The notes under the pieces are model-generated. The model did no database searches. It was not told the origin of the DNA and worked only from the letters and a program-made list of their open reading frames with translations. Of a stretch of 18,718 nucleotides of DNA, positions 1 through 8,182 are shown one piece after another. The translations under genes were made by a program, and so were the position numbers. The DNA is from JBDTMC01 sp039934475. Its GTDB lineage: Bacteria > Acidobacteriota > Terriglobia > Bryobacterales > Bryobacteraceae. How positions within the stretch are numbered: position 1 is the stretch's first letter; each line of letters begins with the position of its first letter. Location of the stretch: NCBI GenBank assembly GCA_039934475.1, contig JBDTMC010000110.1:1-18718 (forward strand), given 5' to 3'.

Positions 1-1
1 G

Positions 2-1270
2 GAAGCGCCGTTGAATGAGCTAGTGGCGCCATTTCAGAAGAAGCTGCTGGAAGAGCGCATCCTGATGCTGCCACCGGATGTGCAGGCGGTTGTACGGAAG
101 GCGGAGAAGGAACGGACTCCGGCGGAACGCAAGATCTACGACGACTATCAGCCGGTGCTGCGGATCGACCCTCCGAAAATCGCTGAGATCATGAGCCCTG
201 AGCAGCGCGAGCGGCACAAGGAATTGTCCGCGCGCGTGAAGGCATTGAAAGCACCGGCCGATCTTCCGGTGTTTTGGACGGTGCATGAAGATCCGAAGAG
301 GATGGAGGCAAAGAGCTACATCCTGTTGTCGGGCGATCCGGAGAAGAAGACGGTGGAAGTGCAGCCGGGGTTCCCGTTGGCTCCACCGAACACGGATTTC
401 ACGCTGGGACGGCGGCAGGTGTTCGCCGATTGGTTGACCAGTGATGCGAATCCGTTGTTTGCGCGGGTGGCGGTGAACCGGTTGTGGCAGTGGCATTTCG
501 GCGAAGGGATTGTGGCGACCGTGAGCGATTTCGGCAACGTTGGGGAGAATCCCTCGATGCCGGAGTTGCTGGACTGGTTAGCGAGCGAGTTCAAAGCGGG
601 TAAGTACAGCATGAAGGCGATGCACCGGCTGATGGTTACCTCCGAGACGTACAAGAGGGAGTCTGCGGGGCCAGCGGCACTGATTTCGTCGAATGCGAAG
701 ATCGATCCGCGAAACCGGTATTTGACGCGATACGGGCTGAGGCGTCTGGAAGCGGAAGTGGTTCGGGATCTCGCCTTTTCGGTATCGGGGCAGATCGATC
801 TGACCGTAGGCGGGCGTTCGTTCCGCGAGGGTCCTCCGCAATTCTGGACGGGGGGCGATACCGTAATCGGCGATTACGATACGAGAACGAACCGGCGCGG
901 CGTTTATATGGGCCGCGGCTTCCATGGGGATGTGGAGTTACTGCCGGCGTTTCTGCAAACTTTTGACGCCGACGATGGACGGCGGGTGTGTCCGCGGCGC
1001 AACCGGACGGTGACGGCGCCGCAGGCATTGGCGATGATGAACAGTCCAGTGATGCTAGAGCAGGCTGATCATTTTGCGAAGCGATTGCTGGAAGAGAGCC
1101 ATGGCGAGATTGGCCCGGCTATCGAACGAGGGTATGTGACAGCGCTTTCGCGAAAGCCGACGCCGCAGGAGAACGATACGGCCTTGACGTATGTCGCCAA
1201 CGATCCTCAAAGACTGCCAGGATTTACGTGGCTGCTGCTGAATCTGGATGAGTTCATTTACCTGCGATGA
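2..1270 (+). CDS. DUF1553 (PSD1) domain protein, C-terminal part, 5' end cut by window
   Basis: The frame is open to the window edge (first whole codon at base 2), so the TTG at 11 is probably internal and the real start lies upstream. Full-length family members carry an N-terminal cytochrome-c-like PSCyt1 region, DUF1549 (PSCyt2) and C-terminal DUF1553, commonly 700-1100 residues. Here only a linker and DUF1553 remain. Seen: a family-typical opening (GRRQVFADWLTS, then NPLFARVAVNRLWQWHFGEG), NRYLTRYGLRRLEAEVVRD in the middle, RNRTVTAPQALAMMNSP near the end, and a terminal LLNLDEFIYLR. The stop overlaps the next ATG by 4 bp (ATGA), so translation is probably coupled to the DUF1501 gene. These two families are usual neighbours in Planctomycetes, Verrucomicrobia and Acidobacteria. 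Their biochemical role is not established; a part in breakdown of complex carbohydrates is often assumed. Location is inferred to be outside the cytoplasm, since family members usually carry signal peptides. Confidence 0.9.
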   Translation, partial: EAPLNELVAPFQKKLLEERILMLPPDVQAVVRKAEKERTPAERKIYDDYQPVLRIDPPKIAEIMSPEQRERHKELSARVKALKAPADLPVFWTVHEDPKRMEAKSYILLSGDPEKKTVEVQPGFPLAPPNTDFTLGRRQVFADWLTSDANPLFARVAVNRLWQWHFGEGIVATVSDFGNVGENPSMPELLDWLASEFKAGKYSMKAMHRLMVTSETYKRESAGPAALISSNAKIDPRNRYLTRYGLRRLEAEVVRDLAFSVSGQIDLTVGGRSFREGPPQFWTGGDTVIGDYDTRTNRRGVYMGRGFHGDVELLPAFLQTFDADDGRRVCPRRNRTVTAPQALAMMNSPVMLEQADHFAKRLLEESHGEIGPAIERGYVTALSRKPTPQENDTALTYVANDPQRLPGFTWLLLNLDEFIYLR

Positions 1271-2628
1271 AGGCACTTACTGTTCCGCGGCGGCGCTTCT
1301 TATTCGAAGCGGGTTTAGGCTTTTTTGGATCGGCGATGGGGTACCTGCTGGCACAGCAGGGCGCACGCGAGGGGGCTCCAGCGGCTCGAGCGAAGTCGGT
1401 GATCTTCCTATTGATGTGCGGCGGCGTGAGCCACATCGATACGTTTGACCCGAAGGACAATAAGCTGGCGGGGAAGATGATCGACGCCGTTGGCTTCGGC
1501 GACAACATGGCGCCGATGTTGCGGCCGGTGATTCACTCGGCGCGAACGTGGAAGAACTACGGCCAAGCGGGAATTCCGGTATCCGACTGGTTCCCGCATG
1601 TGGGCGGAGTGATCGATAACATCGCCGTGGTGCGTTCAATGTTCTGTCACGAGACGAACCACTCGCCGGCGGTGATCGAGATGGCGACAGGGCATCGGGA
1701 CCGGTTGGCGGATCATCCGGCGTTAGGCGCATGGGTGTCGTACGCATTGGGTTCGGCCAACGAGAACCTTCCCGTTTTCGTGAACATGGGCCGTCCGTCG
1801 TCACCGGCGCAATTGAATGCCGGGTATCTTGGGGCCATCCACGCGGCGACGCCGTTCCGCGATGGCGACACTCCGATCGACAACCTCTATCCGCCGGCGG
1901 GCGTGAGCCGGGCGGAACGCGAGCGCCAGATGAAGGCGCTGGAAGAATTGAACCGCGCGTTTCGCGAGCAGCACGCGATTGAATCCGACATCTCGGCGCG
2001 TTTGAAATCGTATGAGCTAGCGGCGCGGATGCAATTGGAAGCTCCGGGCGTTGTGGATTTGAGTCACGAGCCGCAAGCGGTGCTCGACTTATATGGCATC
2101 AATGCCGAGCCTACGGATGCGTATGGACGGCAACTGCTGCTGGCGCGGCGGCTGGCTGAGAAGGGTGTGCGTTTCGTCCAGGTTTGCCACGGCGGCGGCG
2201 GCAACGGGGCGTGGGACGCGCACGGCGATATGGCGACACATGAGCCCTTGTGCCGCCAAACCGATAAACCGATAGCGGGTCTGATTGCGGACTTGAAACA
2301 ACGCGGCATGTTGGACAGCACGCTGGTGGTTTGGGCGAGCGAGTTTGGCCGCACACCGTGGTCACAGAATACGAAGGGCCGCGATCACAACCCGCGAGGA
2401 TTCACTGTATGGATGGCCGGAGGCGGCGTGAAGGGCGGAATGATTCATGGCAGCACCGATGAGGTGGGCTACAAGGCCGTGGAGAATCCGCATTACATCA
2501 GCGACCTGCAGGCCACGGTCCTACATCAGATGGGACTCAACCACGAGCGCATGACGATTGACGTGAACAGCCGTCCGATTCGATTGATCGAGCACGGCTT
2601 TGGTCCCATCAAAGACATTTTGAGTTAG
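1267..2628 (+). CDS. DUF1501 domain protein with Tat signal peptide
   Basis: The 453-residue product belongs to the DUF1501 family, which is related to the alkaline phosphatase/sulfatase fold; no activity is established. The N-terminus is a twin-arginine signal: RRRFLF at residues 8-13, then a hydrophobic stretch to about residue 29, so the folded protein is probably exported by Tat. Family hallmarks seen in order: a CGGVSHIDTFDPKD segment near residue 55, WDAHGD in the middle, WASEFGRTPW, GRDHNPRGFTVW, GGGVKGGMIHGSTDEVG, and a C-terminal DLQATVLHQMGLNHERMT segment. Length is normal and the gene looks intact. The ATG lies inside the stop of the DUF1553 gene (ATGA overlap). The downstream aldolase begins 14 bp after the stop, so the four genes probably form one transcript. 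Confidence 0.93.
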   Translation: MKALTVPRRRFLFEAGLGFFGSAMGYLLAQQGAREGAPAARAKSVIFLLMCGGVSHIDTFDPKDNKLAGKMIDAVGFGDNMAPMLRPVIHSARTWKNYGQAGIPVSDWFPHVGGVIDNIAVVRSMFCHETNHSPAVIEMATGHRDRLADHPALGAWVSYALGSANENLPVFVNMGRPSSPAQLNAGYLGAIHAATPFRDGDTPIDNLYPPAGVSRAERERQMKALEELNRAFREQHAIESDISARLKSYELAARMQLEAPGVVDLSHEPQAVLDLYGINAEPTDAYGRQLLLARRLAEKGVRFVQVCHGGGGNGAWDAHGDMATHEPLCRQTDKPIAGLIADLKQRGMLDSTLVVWASEFGRTPWSQNTKGRDHNPRGFTVWMAGGGVKGGMIHGSTDEVGYKAVENPHYISDLQATVLHQMGLNHERMTIDVNSRPIRLIEHGFGPIKDILS

Positions 2629-2642
2629 CCCGGAGGATTTCC

Positions 2643-3551
2643 TTGAAGCCATTACGCGGAATATTCGCGCCCACTATCACCGCCTACCATGCTGATGAGT
2701 CGATCAACACTCAAGGCACACGGGAGTACGTACGCTTCCTTTTGAGTGAGGGAGTGGACGGATTGACACCGCTGGGAAGCGCCGGGGAGCCCTGTGCTTT
2801 GACCATGCGGGAGCGTATGGATTTGTTGGAAGCCATCATTGAGGAGAACGCCGGCAAAGTGCCGCTGTTCGCCGGTACGGGCGATTACAGCACGGCCTCG
2901 ACAATCGAGTTAAGCCTGCATGCGAAGAAGCTGGGCGCCGACGGCCTGATGCTGCTGACGCCTCCGTTTCTGAGGCCTCCGAAGAAGGACGTCCTGAATC
3001 ATCTGCGCCGCGTGCGCGATAAGGTGGGGCTGCCGATGATGGTGTACAACGTCCCCGTGCTTACGGGCGTTGAGATCACCCCAGCCGAAGTGAAAATGCT
3101 GCGGGACGAGGATGTCATCCATGCGGTGAAGTGGTCGCATGTTGAGGTGAGCCGCATTCACGATACGCGGTTGCTGTGCGGACCCGATTTTCCGATCTTC
3201 GCGGGTATCGATGTCATCGCCTTTGAAGCATTGGCCGTAGGCGCGGATGGGTGGATCAGCGGGCTGCCGATGATTGTGCCGAAGCTGGCGGTGCGCCTGC
3301 ACCGGTTGCTGACTTGCGAGAAGAACCTGGATGCGGCGCGCGAGCTGTGGTACAAACTGCTGCCGATCATTCAACTGGAGTACCGGGCAATGGGGAGCGA
3401 TGCGGGCGACCCGCACTGGCTGGCGGTGTGCCGTGAATCGGCTGCATTGCGCGGATTGCCGACGGGTTCGTCGCGAGCTCCACTGACGCCGGTGACGCCG
3501 GATGTGAGTGAGGCGCTGAAGAAGATATTGACGGAACTGGGTGAGATCTAG
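2643..3551 (+). CDS. Dihydrodipicolinate synthase/N-acetylneuraminate lyase family aldolase
   Basis: A 302-residue class I (Schiff-base) aldolase of the DapA/NanA/KDG-aldolase family. Seen: GSAGEP (residues 45-50, the substrate carboxylate-binding GxxGE loop), Tyr135 in MVYNVP and Lys163 in AVKWSH, equivalent to the catalytic Tyr133 and Lys161 of E. coli DapA. The start is TTG at 2643, supported by a GGAGG ribosome site at 2632-2636 with a 6-base spacer; the ATG starts nearby are not better placed. The next gene, an enolase-superfamily dehydratase, starts at the base after this stop. That pairing argues for cleavage of a 2-keto-3-deoxy sugar acid to pyruvate and an aldehyde rather than lysine synthesis. 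The exact substrate cannot be read from sequence. I therefore give no gene symbol. Confidence 0.9.
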   Translation: MKPLRGIFAPTITAYHADESINTQGTREYVRFLLSEGVDGLTPLGSAGEPCALTMRERMDLLEAIIEENAGKVPLFAGTGDYSTASTIELSLHAKKLGADGLMLLTPPFLRPPKKDVLNHLRRVRDKVGLPMMVYNVPVLTGVEITPAEVKMLRDEDVIHAVKWSHVEVSRIHDTRLLCGPDFPIFAGIDVIAFEALAVGADGWISGLPMIVPKLAVRLHRLLTCEKNLDAARELWYKLLPIIQLEYRAMGSDAGDPHWLAVCRESAALRGLPTGSSRAPLTPVTPDVSEALKKILTELGEI

Positions 3552-4700
3552 ATGAAGATCGTGAAGGTAGAAGTATTTCTGACCGCAGCGGTATGGCGGA
3601 ACTTCCTGTTTGTGAAGCTGACGACAGACACCGGCATTGTGGGATGGGGCGATGGCACGCTGGAATGGAAGGAATGGCCTGTCCGCGAGCTGATCCTGGA
3701 TTATGCCAAGCGCTATGTGATCGGCCACAATCCGTTCGATATCGAAGACCTGTGGTTCAAGCTATATCAGATTGAGCACAACACCGGACCGATCATGTTC
3801 GCGGCGATGGCGGGGATTGAGACGGCGATGTGGGACATTGTCGGCAAGGCCGTGGGGCAGCCGGTGTATAACCTGATCGGCGGACGTGTGCGCAACCGTT
3901 TGAAGGTTTATGCCAACGGTTGGTATGCGTACGAAGGCGACTTGGGGAAGCTGGCCGCGCGGGCGCAAGAAGTGGTGAGCCGCGGATACCAGTCGATGAA
4001 GTTCGATCCGTTTGGGCCGGGCGGGCGCGAGCTGACGACAGCGCAGTTGCGGCAGGCGTGCCTGGTGGTGGATACCGTGCGCAAGGCCGTGGGCGACGAT
4101 ATCGACTTGCTGTTGGAGTTCCACGGACGCTTTAGTCCCATCATGGCGCTGGAGGCGATTCGCGCGATGGTGCCCTATCGTCCGGGGTGGTGCGAGGAGC
4201 CGATACCGGCACATAACCATGAGTCGATGGCGCAGGTGGTGGCGGCGTCTCCGTTGCGCGTGGCGACGGGCGAACACACGTATAGCCGCTTCGGGTTTCT
4301 CGATCTGCTGGCGCGTAAAGGCGCGCATGTTATCCAGCCGGACCTGGTCTATTGCGGCGGTCTGATGGAGACGAAGAAGATTGCCGCGATTGCGGAGACG
4401 CATTACGTGAGCGTGGCTCCGCACAACTGCCGCGGGCCGCTGGGCACGGTGATCGCGATGCATTTGTGCGCCAATATTCCTAACTTCGACATCCTGGAGA
4501 CGTTTGAGGATTACGATGTGCCGTGGCGCTGCGATCTGACGCCGGGGACACCGCGGGTGAGGAACGGTTACTACGATTTGCCTACGGGGCCAGGTTGGGG
4601 TGTGGACGTGGATGAAGCTTTGATTGCGGCGCACCCGGAGGATCCGGGGGCGAAGCTCAATATGTTCGGCGATGGGTGGGAGCAGTTGATGTGCCGGTAG
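3552..4700 (+). CDS. Mandelate racemase/muconate lactonizing enzyme family protein, probable sugar-acid dehydratase
   Basis: A 382-residue enolase-superfamily enzyme closest in layout to galactonate-dehydratase-like proteins. Seen: a capping domain with MAGIETAMWDIVGKAVGQPVYNL around residues 86-108, Lys150 and Asp152 in MKFDPFG, then the barrel metal ligands Glu189 (EFHGRFSP), Glu215 or Glu216 (CEEPIP) and Glu241 (TGEHTYSR). His191 and His291 (APHNCRGPLG) are candidate acid/base residues. The first metal ligand is Glu where mandelate racemase and DgoD have Asp; I believe this variant is known among relatives. It follows the aldolase gene with no intervening base, with only a weak ribosome site (GGTGAG just upstream), so it is probably translated by coupling. 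Expected role: dehydration of an aldonic or similar acid to a 2-keto-3-deoxy acid for the neighbouring aldolase. The substrate is unknown. Confidence 0.88.
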   Translation: MKIVKVEVFLTAAVWRNFLFVKLTTDTGIVGWGDGTLEWKEWPVRELILDYAKRYVIGHNPFDIEDLWFKLYQIEHNTGPIMFAAMAGIETAMWDIVGKAVGQPVYNLIGGRVRNRLKVYANGWYAYEGDLGKLAARAQEVVSRGYQSMKFDPFGPGGRELTTAQLRQACLVVDTVRKAVGDDIDLLLEFHGRFSPIMALEAIRAMVPYRPGWCEEPIPAHNHESMAQVVAASPLRVATGEHTYSRFGFLDLLARKGAHVIQPDLVYCGGLMETKKIAAIAETHYVSVAPHNCRGPLGTVIAMHLCANIPNFDILETFEDYDVPWRCDLTPGTPRVRNGYYDLPTGPGWGVDVDEALIAAHPEDPGAKLNMFGDGWEQLMCR

Positions 4701-4727
4701 ACTGAAATTTTGTGTTTTGTAAATCGG

Positions 4728-7247
4728 TTATTGGCGGGGGTGGTAAGTGTACGCCTGGATACGGCGGCCATCGGTGCGGATGGTGATGAGGCCGTCGAGG
4801 TCGGTGCGCAGGACTTGCACGTGGCGGTCTTCCAACTCCGCAATGATGGCTGGATGAGGCAGATGGTAGCTGTTCTCAAAACCGGCGGAGATGAGGGCGA
4901 AGGCGGGGTGAGCGGCGTCGAGTAAGTGAGGCGTGGACGAAGTACGGCTACCGTGATGGGCCAGCTTAATCACGGATGTCGGTAGGACGGTGTACGTGTT
5001 CTCCATTTGGCGCTCGGAATCACCGGTGAGGAGAAACGATTGGGTGCCGTAAGTGAGGCGGAGGACGAGCGAATCGTTGTTATGGGGGGTTGCGGCGGGT
5101 TGGTAGTCCGATGGGGGTGAGAGGACTTCGATGTGGGCTCCGCCGTAGTCAAAAGCCGCGGCGGCGCGCCAGGGCTTCACTTGCGTACCGGCGCGGGCGG
5201 CATGCTGCAGGACATTCTTCCAGGCGGTGGTTTCGGGGGTAGCGCCTGTCCAAAGCTGGCGCGGATGGAAGTTATCAATAATAGCGGGGAGGCCGCCGGC
5301 ATGGTCGTCATGACCGTGGGTGGAGACGATGACATCGAGGCGGCGAATGGAGCGCGTCCAGAGATAGGGCGATACAACGTCTTCGCCGATGTCGAGGTTG
5401 GAGTGGCGGGGGCGATTGCCGAAGGAGGCGATACCGCCGCCATCGACGAGCATGAGTTGGCCGTCGGGGAAGGCGACTAAGAGACTCTCGCCTTGGCCGA
5501 CGTCGATGGCGGTGAGTTCCAGCGCGCGTGGAGCGACGGCGGGCGGGAACGGGTGGATCAGCATCGTGGCAAAGGCGGCGACGGCCAGGGCAAGGGCGGC
5601 CCACCGCCAGCGGGTCTTGCGGCGCATTCCGGCAAACCCCAACAGCAACCCCAGTGAAAACACAATGGCGAGCCACACTGGCGGATCGGGGATGCGGAAC
5701 CCTGTTTCGAGGTTGACGTGGGCGTCTACCACGCAGCGGGAAAGCCAGAGGCAGAAACGGGCGGCTTGCGCCGGCAGACTCCAGCCGGTGGCGATGGCGA
5801 GGAAGCCGGCCGGGACGACGAGTTCCATAAGCGGGACAACCACGAGGTTGGCCGTGAGGCCGGTCCAGGAGAGGCGGTGGAAGTAGAAGATCATGGGCAA
5901 GGCGAGCCCGAACTGGACGACGGCGGAGAGGACGAAGAGCTCCCAGGTGAAGAAGACCAGACGTACGAGGAGGGAGATGGCGGCGAGTGGCCACCTGACG
6001 GCGAGGCGGGTCCAGAGAGAGACGGCTTCGGCGGCGAGGCGGAGTTCGACGCGAAATTGAGCGACCTTGGGCGTGAGGCGGAGGTCGCGGCCGGTGTCAT
6101 TGAGCCAGCGGAGCCCTCTGGAATACGGTGCGGAGGTGGCGTCCAAGAGGGGGACGGCGAAGGCTCCGATCATGGCTACGCAGAGGAAGGAGAGCTGGAA
6201 GCTGGGGTCGAAGATCTGCTCCGGATCGAAGGCGACGTAGGCGATGGCGATGGCGGCAAGAACGTTGAGGATGCGGGCGCGGCGGTAGAAGAAGCGAGCG
6301 GCGAGGAAGAGGGTGAAGCCGCCGGCTCCGCGGACTACGGGCGCGCCCATACCGGAGAGCGCGGCGTAGATCCAGGCAAGGATGACGGCCAGAGTGAGCG
6401 CCCCAAATTCACCGAGTGGCAGGAAGCGTAGAACGAAGAGCAGGACAGCGGCGAGCACGGTGATGTGCATGCCGGAAATGACCAGGGCGTGGTAGGTGCC
6501 GGTGCGGCGGAAATTTTCGGTCCAAATCTTTTCGAGCGAACTGGCGTCACCGATGAGAGTGGCTTTCATCATGCCCGACGCCCAGGGGTCATGAGGGTAG
6601 AGAGCGTCGAGGCGATCGAGGCAGAACTGGCGGAGACTAAAGAGCCAGGACTGGTAGCGGCTGCCACACTCACCGGAGAGAGGCGTGACGGAGGACGAAG
6701 TGACCGTCCAGAAGATGTTCTGGCGGGCGAGCCAGCGGGCGTAGTCAAAGGCTCCCGGGTTGCCGAAGTTGCGCGTACGCCGGGCGCGTCCGGTGACGTC
6801 CACCCGCTGTCCGTAATGAAGACGCGGCATGGGTTCGCCGTCACGGAGGTAGAGCGTGACGCGGGCGCGCGCGCCGGGTTCCAATTCGAGGGTGAACTGT
6901 TCGCGGTCAGCGAGGAACGCTGGCGGTTCAGCGACACAGCCGGTGAGGATGACTGTTTCGGCGGAGGCGGCGTCGAGGCTGGGCGGGGGGGGCGGGCGAT
7001 GGAATTCGTAAAGTGCGGCGCCGGCGGTGGCAGAGAGCAACAGCGTGCAGACGAGAGTAAGGCGCGTGGAGTGGCGGCGGCGCGCGGCGAACAGAAGAAG
7101 GCCGAAGCCAGCGGCGCTGAAGGCGAGCTCGGCAAAGGAGAGGGGCGCCGCCCGGGCGAGTACGATGCCGGCGGCAAGGGCGAACATTGGCGCCAGCAGC
7201 GGTTCCCGCACGTGGATGTAGTTAGCGGACGGGGGGGATTCTCTCAC
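4728..7247 (-). CDS. comEC: ComEC/Rec2 family DNA internalization protein
   Basis: An 839-residue inner-membrane channel for uptake of single-stranded DNA during natural transformation; all three usual parts are present. Residues about 17-85 are hydrophobic, followed by a DUF4131-type OB-like region with FGNPGAFDYARWLA (161-174). Residues about 225-560 form the multi-pass ComEC core, including HALVISGMHI (253-262). Residues about 575-839 form a metallo-beta-lactamase-like domain: DVGQGES (582-588), HGHDDH (644-649), TGDSE (741-745) and HHGSRTSS (764-771). All metal-ligand positions appear intact. The annotated start is a GTG without a clear ribosome site; GTG at 7211 or ATG at 7187 (before MFALAAG) are alternatives. 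No comEA-like gene lies beside it. It converges with the sugar-acid operon and diverges from a YIP1 gene 40 bp away. Confidence 0.93.
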   Translation of the reverse strand: MRESPPSANYIHVREPLLAPMFALAAGIVLARAAPLSFAELAFSAAGFGLLLFAARRRHSTRLTLVCTLLLSATAGAALYEFHRPPPPPSLDAASAETVILTGCVAEPPAFLADREQFTLELEPGARARVTLYLRDGEPMPRLHYGQRVDVTGRARRTRNFGNPGAFDYARWLARQNIFWTVTSSSVTPLSGECGSRYQSWLFSLRQFCLDRLDALYPHDPWASGMMKATLIGDASSLEKIWTENFRRTGTYHALVISGMHITVLAAVLLFVLRFLPLGEFGALTLAVILAWIYAALSGMGAPVVRGAGGFTLFLAARFFYRRARILNVLAAIAIAYVAFDPEQIFDPSFQLSFLCVAMIGAFAVPLLDATSAPYSRGLRWLNDTGRDLRLTPKVAQFRVELRLAAEAVSLWTRLAVRWPLAAISLLVRLVFFTWELFVLSAVVQFGLALPMIFYFHRLSWTGLTANLVVVPLMELVVPAGFLAIATGWSLPAQAARFCLWLSRCVVDAHVNLETGFRIPDPPVWLAIVFSLGLLLGFAGMRRKTRWRWAALALAVAAFATMLIHPFPPAVAPRALELTAIDVGQGESLLVAFPDGQLMLVDGGGIASFGNRPRHSNLDIGEDVVSPYLWTRSIRRLDVIVSTHGHDDHAGGLPAIIDNFHPRQLWTGATPETTAWKNVLQHAARAGTQVKPWRAAAAFDYGGAHIEVLSPPSDYQPAATPHNNDSLVLRLTYGTQSFLLTGDSERQMENTYTVLPTSVIKLAHHGSRTSSTPHLLDAAHPAFALISAGFENSYHLPHPAIIAELEDRHVQVLRTDLDGLITIRTDGRRIQAYTYHPRQ

Positions 7248-7261
7248 TGCGGGAAAAAGCG

Positions 7262-7267
7262 TATGAT
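7262..7267 (+). promoter_or_regulatory. Possible -10 element (TATGAT) for the YIP1 gene
   Basis: TATGAT differs from TATAAT at one position and lies 20 bp before the GTG start at 7288, inside the 40-bp gap between divergent comEC and the YIP1 gene. The sequence 17 bp upstream (TTCTCT) is a poor -35, so the promoter is tentative. Confidence 0.3.
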
Positions 7268-7287
7268 GATGGGCCAGAGGAATTCTA

Positions 7288-7995
7288 GTGTCTGAAACAG
7301 CAACAGAACCCGCGTTCGCGCTGGGCGATCAGTTGTCCGCCTCGGCCAATATATTCATTGACCCCGCCAGCGCCGTGAAGGATATGGATGGCAAGTATCC
7401 GTGGCTGGTGCCGGTGGTGATCACGTGTGTAGTGGGCATTGTGGCGGGGATGATCATTTCGCCGATCTCGGCCCAGATCATGCAGGCGAACCCTCCGGAG
7501 GGCATGACGCCCGACCAGTTGGAAAAGGCGCTGTCGATGACGGCGATGATCGGGAAGGTGATGGTGGCCATTGTCCCGATTTTGACTCTGCTTAAGCTGG
7601 CAGTGCTGGGCGGTATCATGGCGGGGCTTTCAGCGATGCTGGACGTGAAGACTACCTTCAACAAGATGTTCACACTGGTGGCTTATTGCTCGCTAATCCC
7701 GATGCTGCAGGGGATTGCGGCTACGGTGGTGATCAAGGCGAAGGAAGGCCAGCTATCGAGTATGCAGCAATTACAGCCGCCGTTCGGCCTGGACCTGCTG
7801 TTTACGGAAACCAGCAAGCCGGTATGGGCGATTCTGAACTATTTTTCGATCTTTACAATCTGGTATCTGGTGATTTTGGCGCTGGCGTACTCGTTCATGA
7901 CAGGAGCGAGCCGGACGAAGGCGATTATGGCGATTACGCCCATTTGGGTTCTGTCGCTGTTGTTTTCCATCGCCGGTGCGGTGTTCCAAAGGTAA
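7288..7995 (+). CDS. YIP1 family integral membrane protein
   Basis: A 235-residue protein with about five membrane segments (roughly residues 39-60, 90-117, 127-149, 180-203 and 213-232) and a soluble N-terminus holding FIDPASAVKDM and then KYPWLVPVV. This pattern of a short amphipathic start followed by a W-L-V-P motif entering the first helix is typical of bacterial YIP1/DUF1282-like proteins, whose function is unknown. The GTG start is chosen because AGAGG lies at 7276-7280 with a 7-base spacer; the ATG triplets at 7263-7271 are in another frame. The gene at 16283 encodes a second protein of the same family. The stop codon is followed 2 bp later by a small basic-protein gene whose ribosome site sits just before this stop, so the two are likely co-translated. 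Confidence 0.8.
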   Translation: MSETATEPAFALGDQLSASANIFIDPASAVKDMDGKYPWLVPVVITCVVGIVAGMIISPISAQIMQANPPEGMTPDQLEKALSMTAMIGKVMVAIVPILTLLKLAVLGGIMAGLSAMLDVKTTFNKMFTLVAYCSLIPMLQGIAATVVIKAKEGQLSSMQQLQPPFGLDLLFTETSKPVWAILNYFSIFTIWYLVILALAYSFMTGASRTKAIMAITPIWVLSLLFSIAGAVFQR

Positions 7996-7997
7996 CG

Positions 7998-8150
7998 ATG
8001 GCTACGCGCAAGAAGCCGTTCGAAGGCGAAAAAGAAGTTAAGCGCATCGCGCGTAAACGCGTGGGGACGGTACCGCCGGGGCGGCCGATTGTGCCGAAGC
8101 GCGATCGGAAGAAGCCCAAGCATAAGACGCCTCCTGGGGAAGAGGCGTAG
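7998..8150 (+). CDS. Small basic hypothetical protein (50 aa)
   Basis: An ATG-started frame of 50 codons, beginning MATRKKPFEGEKEVKR and ending KTPPGEEA. It contains 10 Lys, 7 Arg and 8 Pro, with the C-terminal half reading as a Pro/Lys/Arg-rich tail (PIVPKRDRKKPKHK). No membrane segment or cysteine is present. An AAAGG ribosome site at 7988-7992 lies just before the stop (7993-7995) of the YIP1 gene, at good spacing to the ATG, which supports real and coupled translation. I do not recognise a characterised family, although I have the impression that similar short proteins occur in acidobacterial genomes. Charge suggests nucleic-acid or ribosome contact, but that is only inference. The next gene begins 32 bp downstream. 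Confidence 0.7.
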   Translation: MATRKKPFEGEKEVKRIARKRVGTVPPGRPIVPKRDRKKPKHKTPPGEEA

Positions 8151-8182
8151 ACCGCTCGACTGCTGGTACGCTGGCATCTACT

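Noticed and set aside
3762..4634. 290-codon minus-strand frame opposite the dehydratase gene
   Set aside because: Arg/His-rich composition typical of an antisense shadow; the plus-strand enzyme has complete active-site motifs.
5718..7295. Long plus-strand frames (5718-6431 and 6465-7295) opposite comEC
   Set aside because: Gly/Glu/Asp-rich, low-complexity translations expected from the antisense of a GC-rich gene; no ribosome sites or motifs, and comEC is unmistakable on the other strand.
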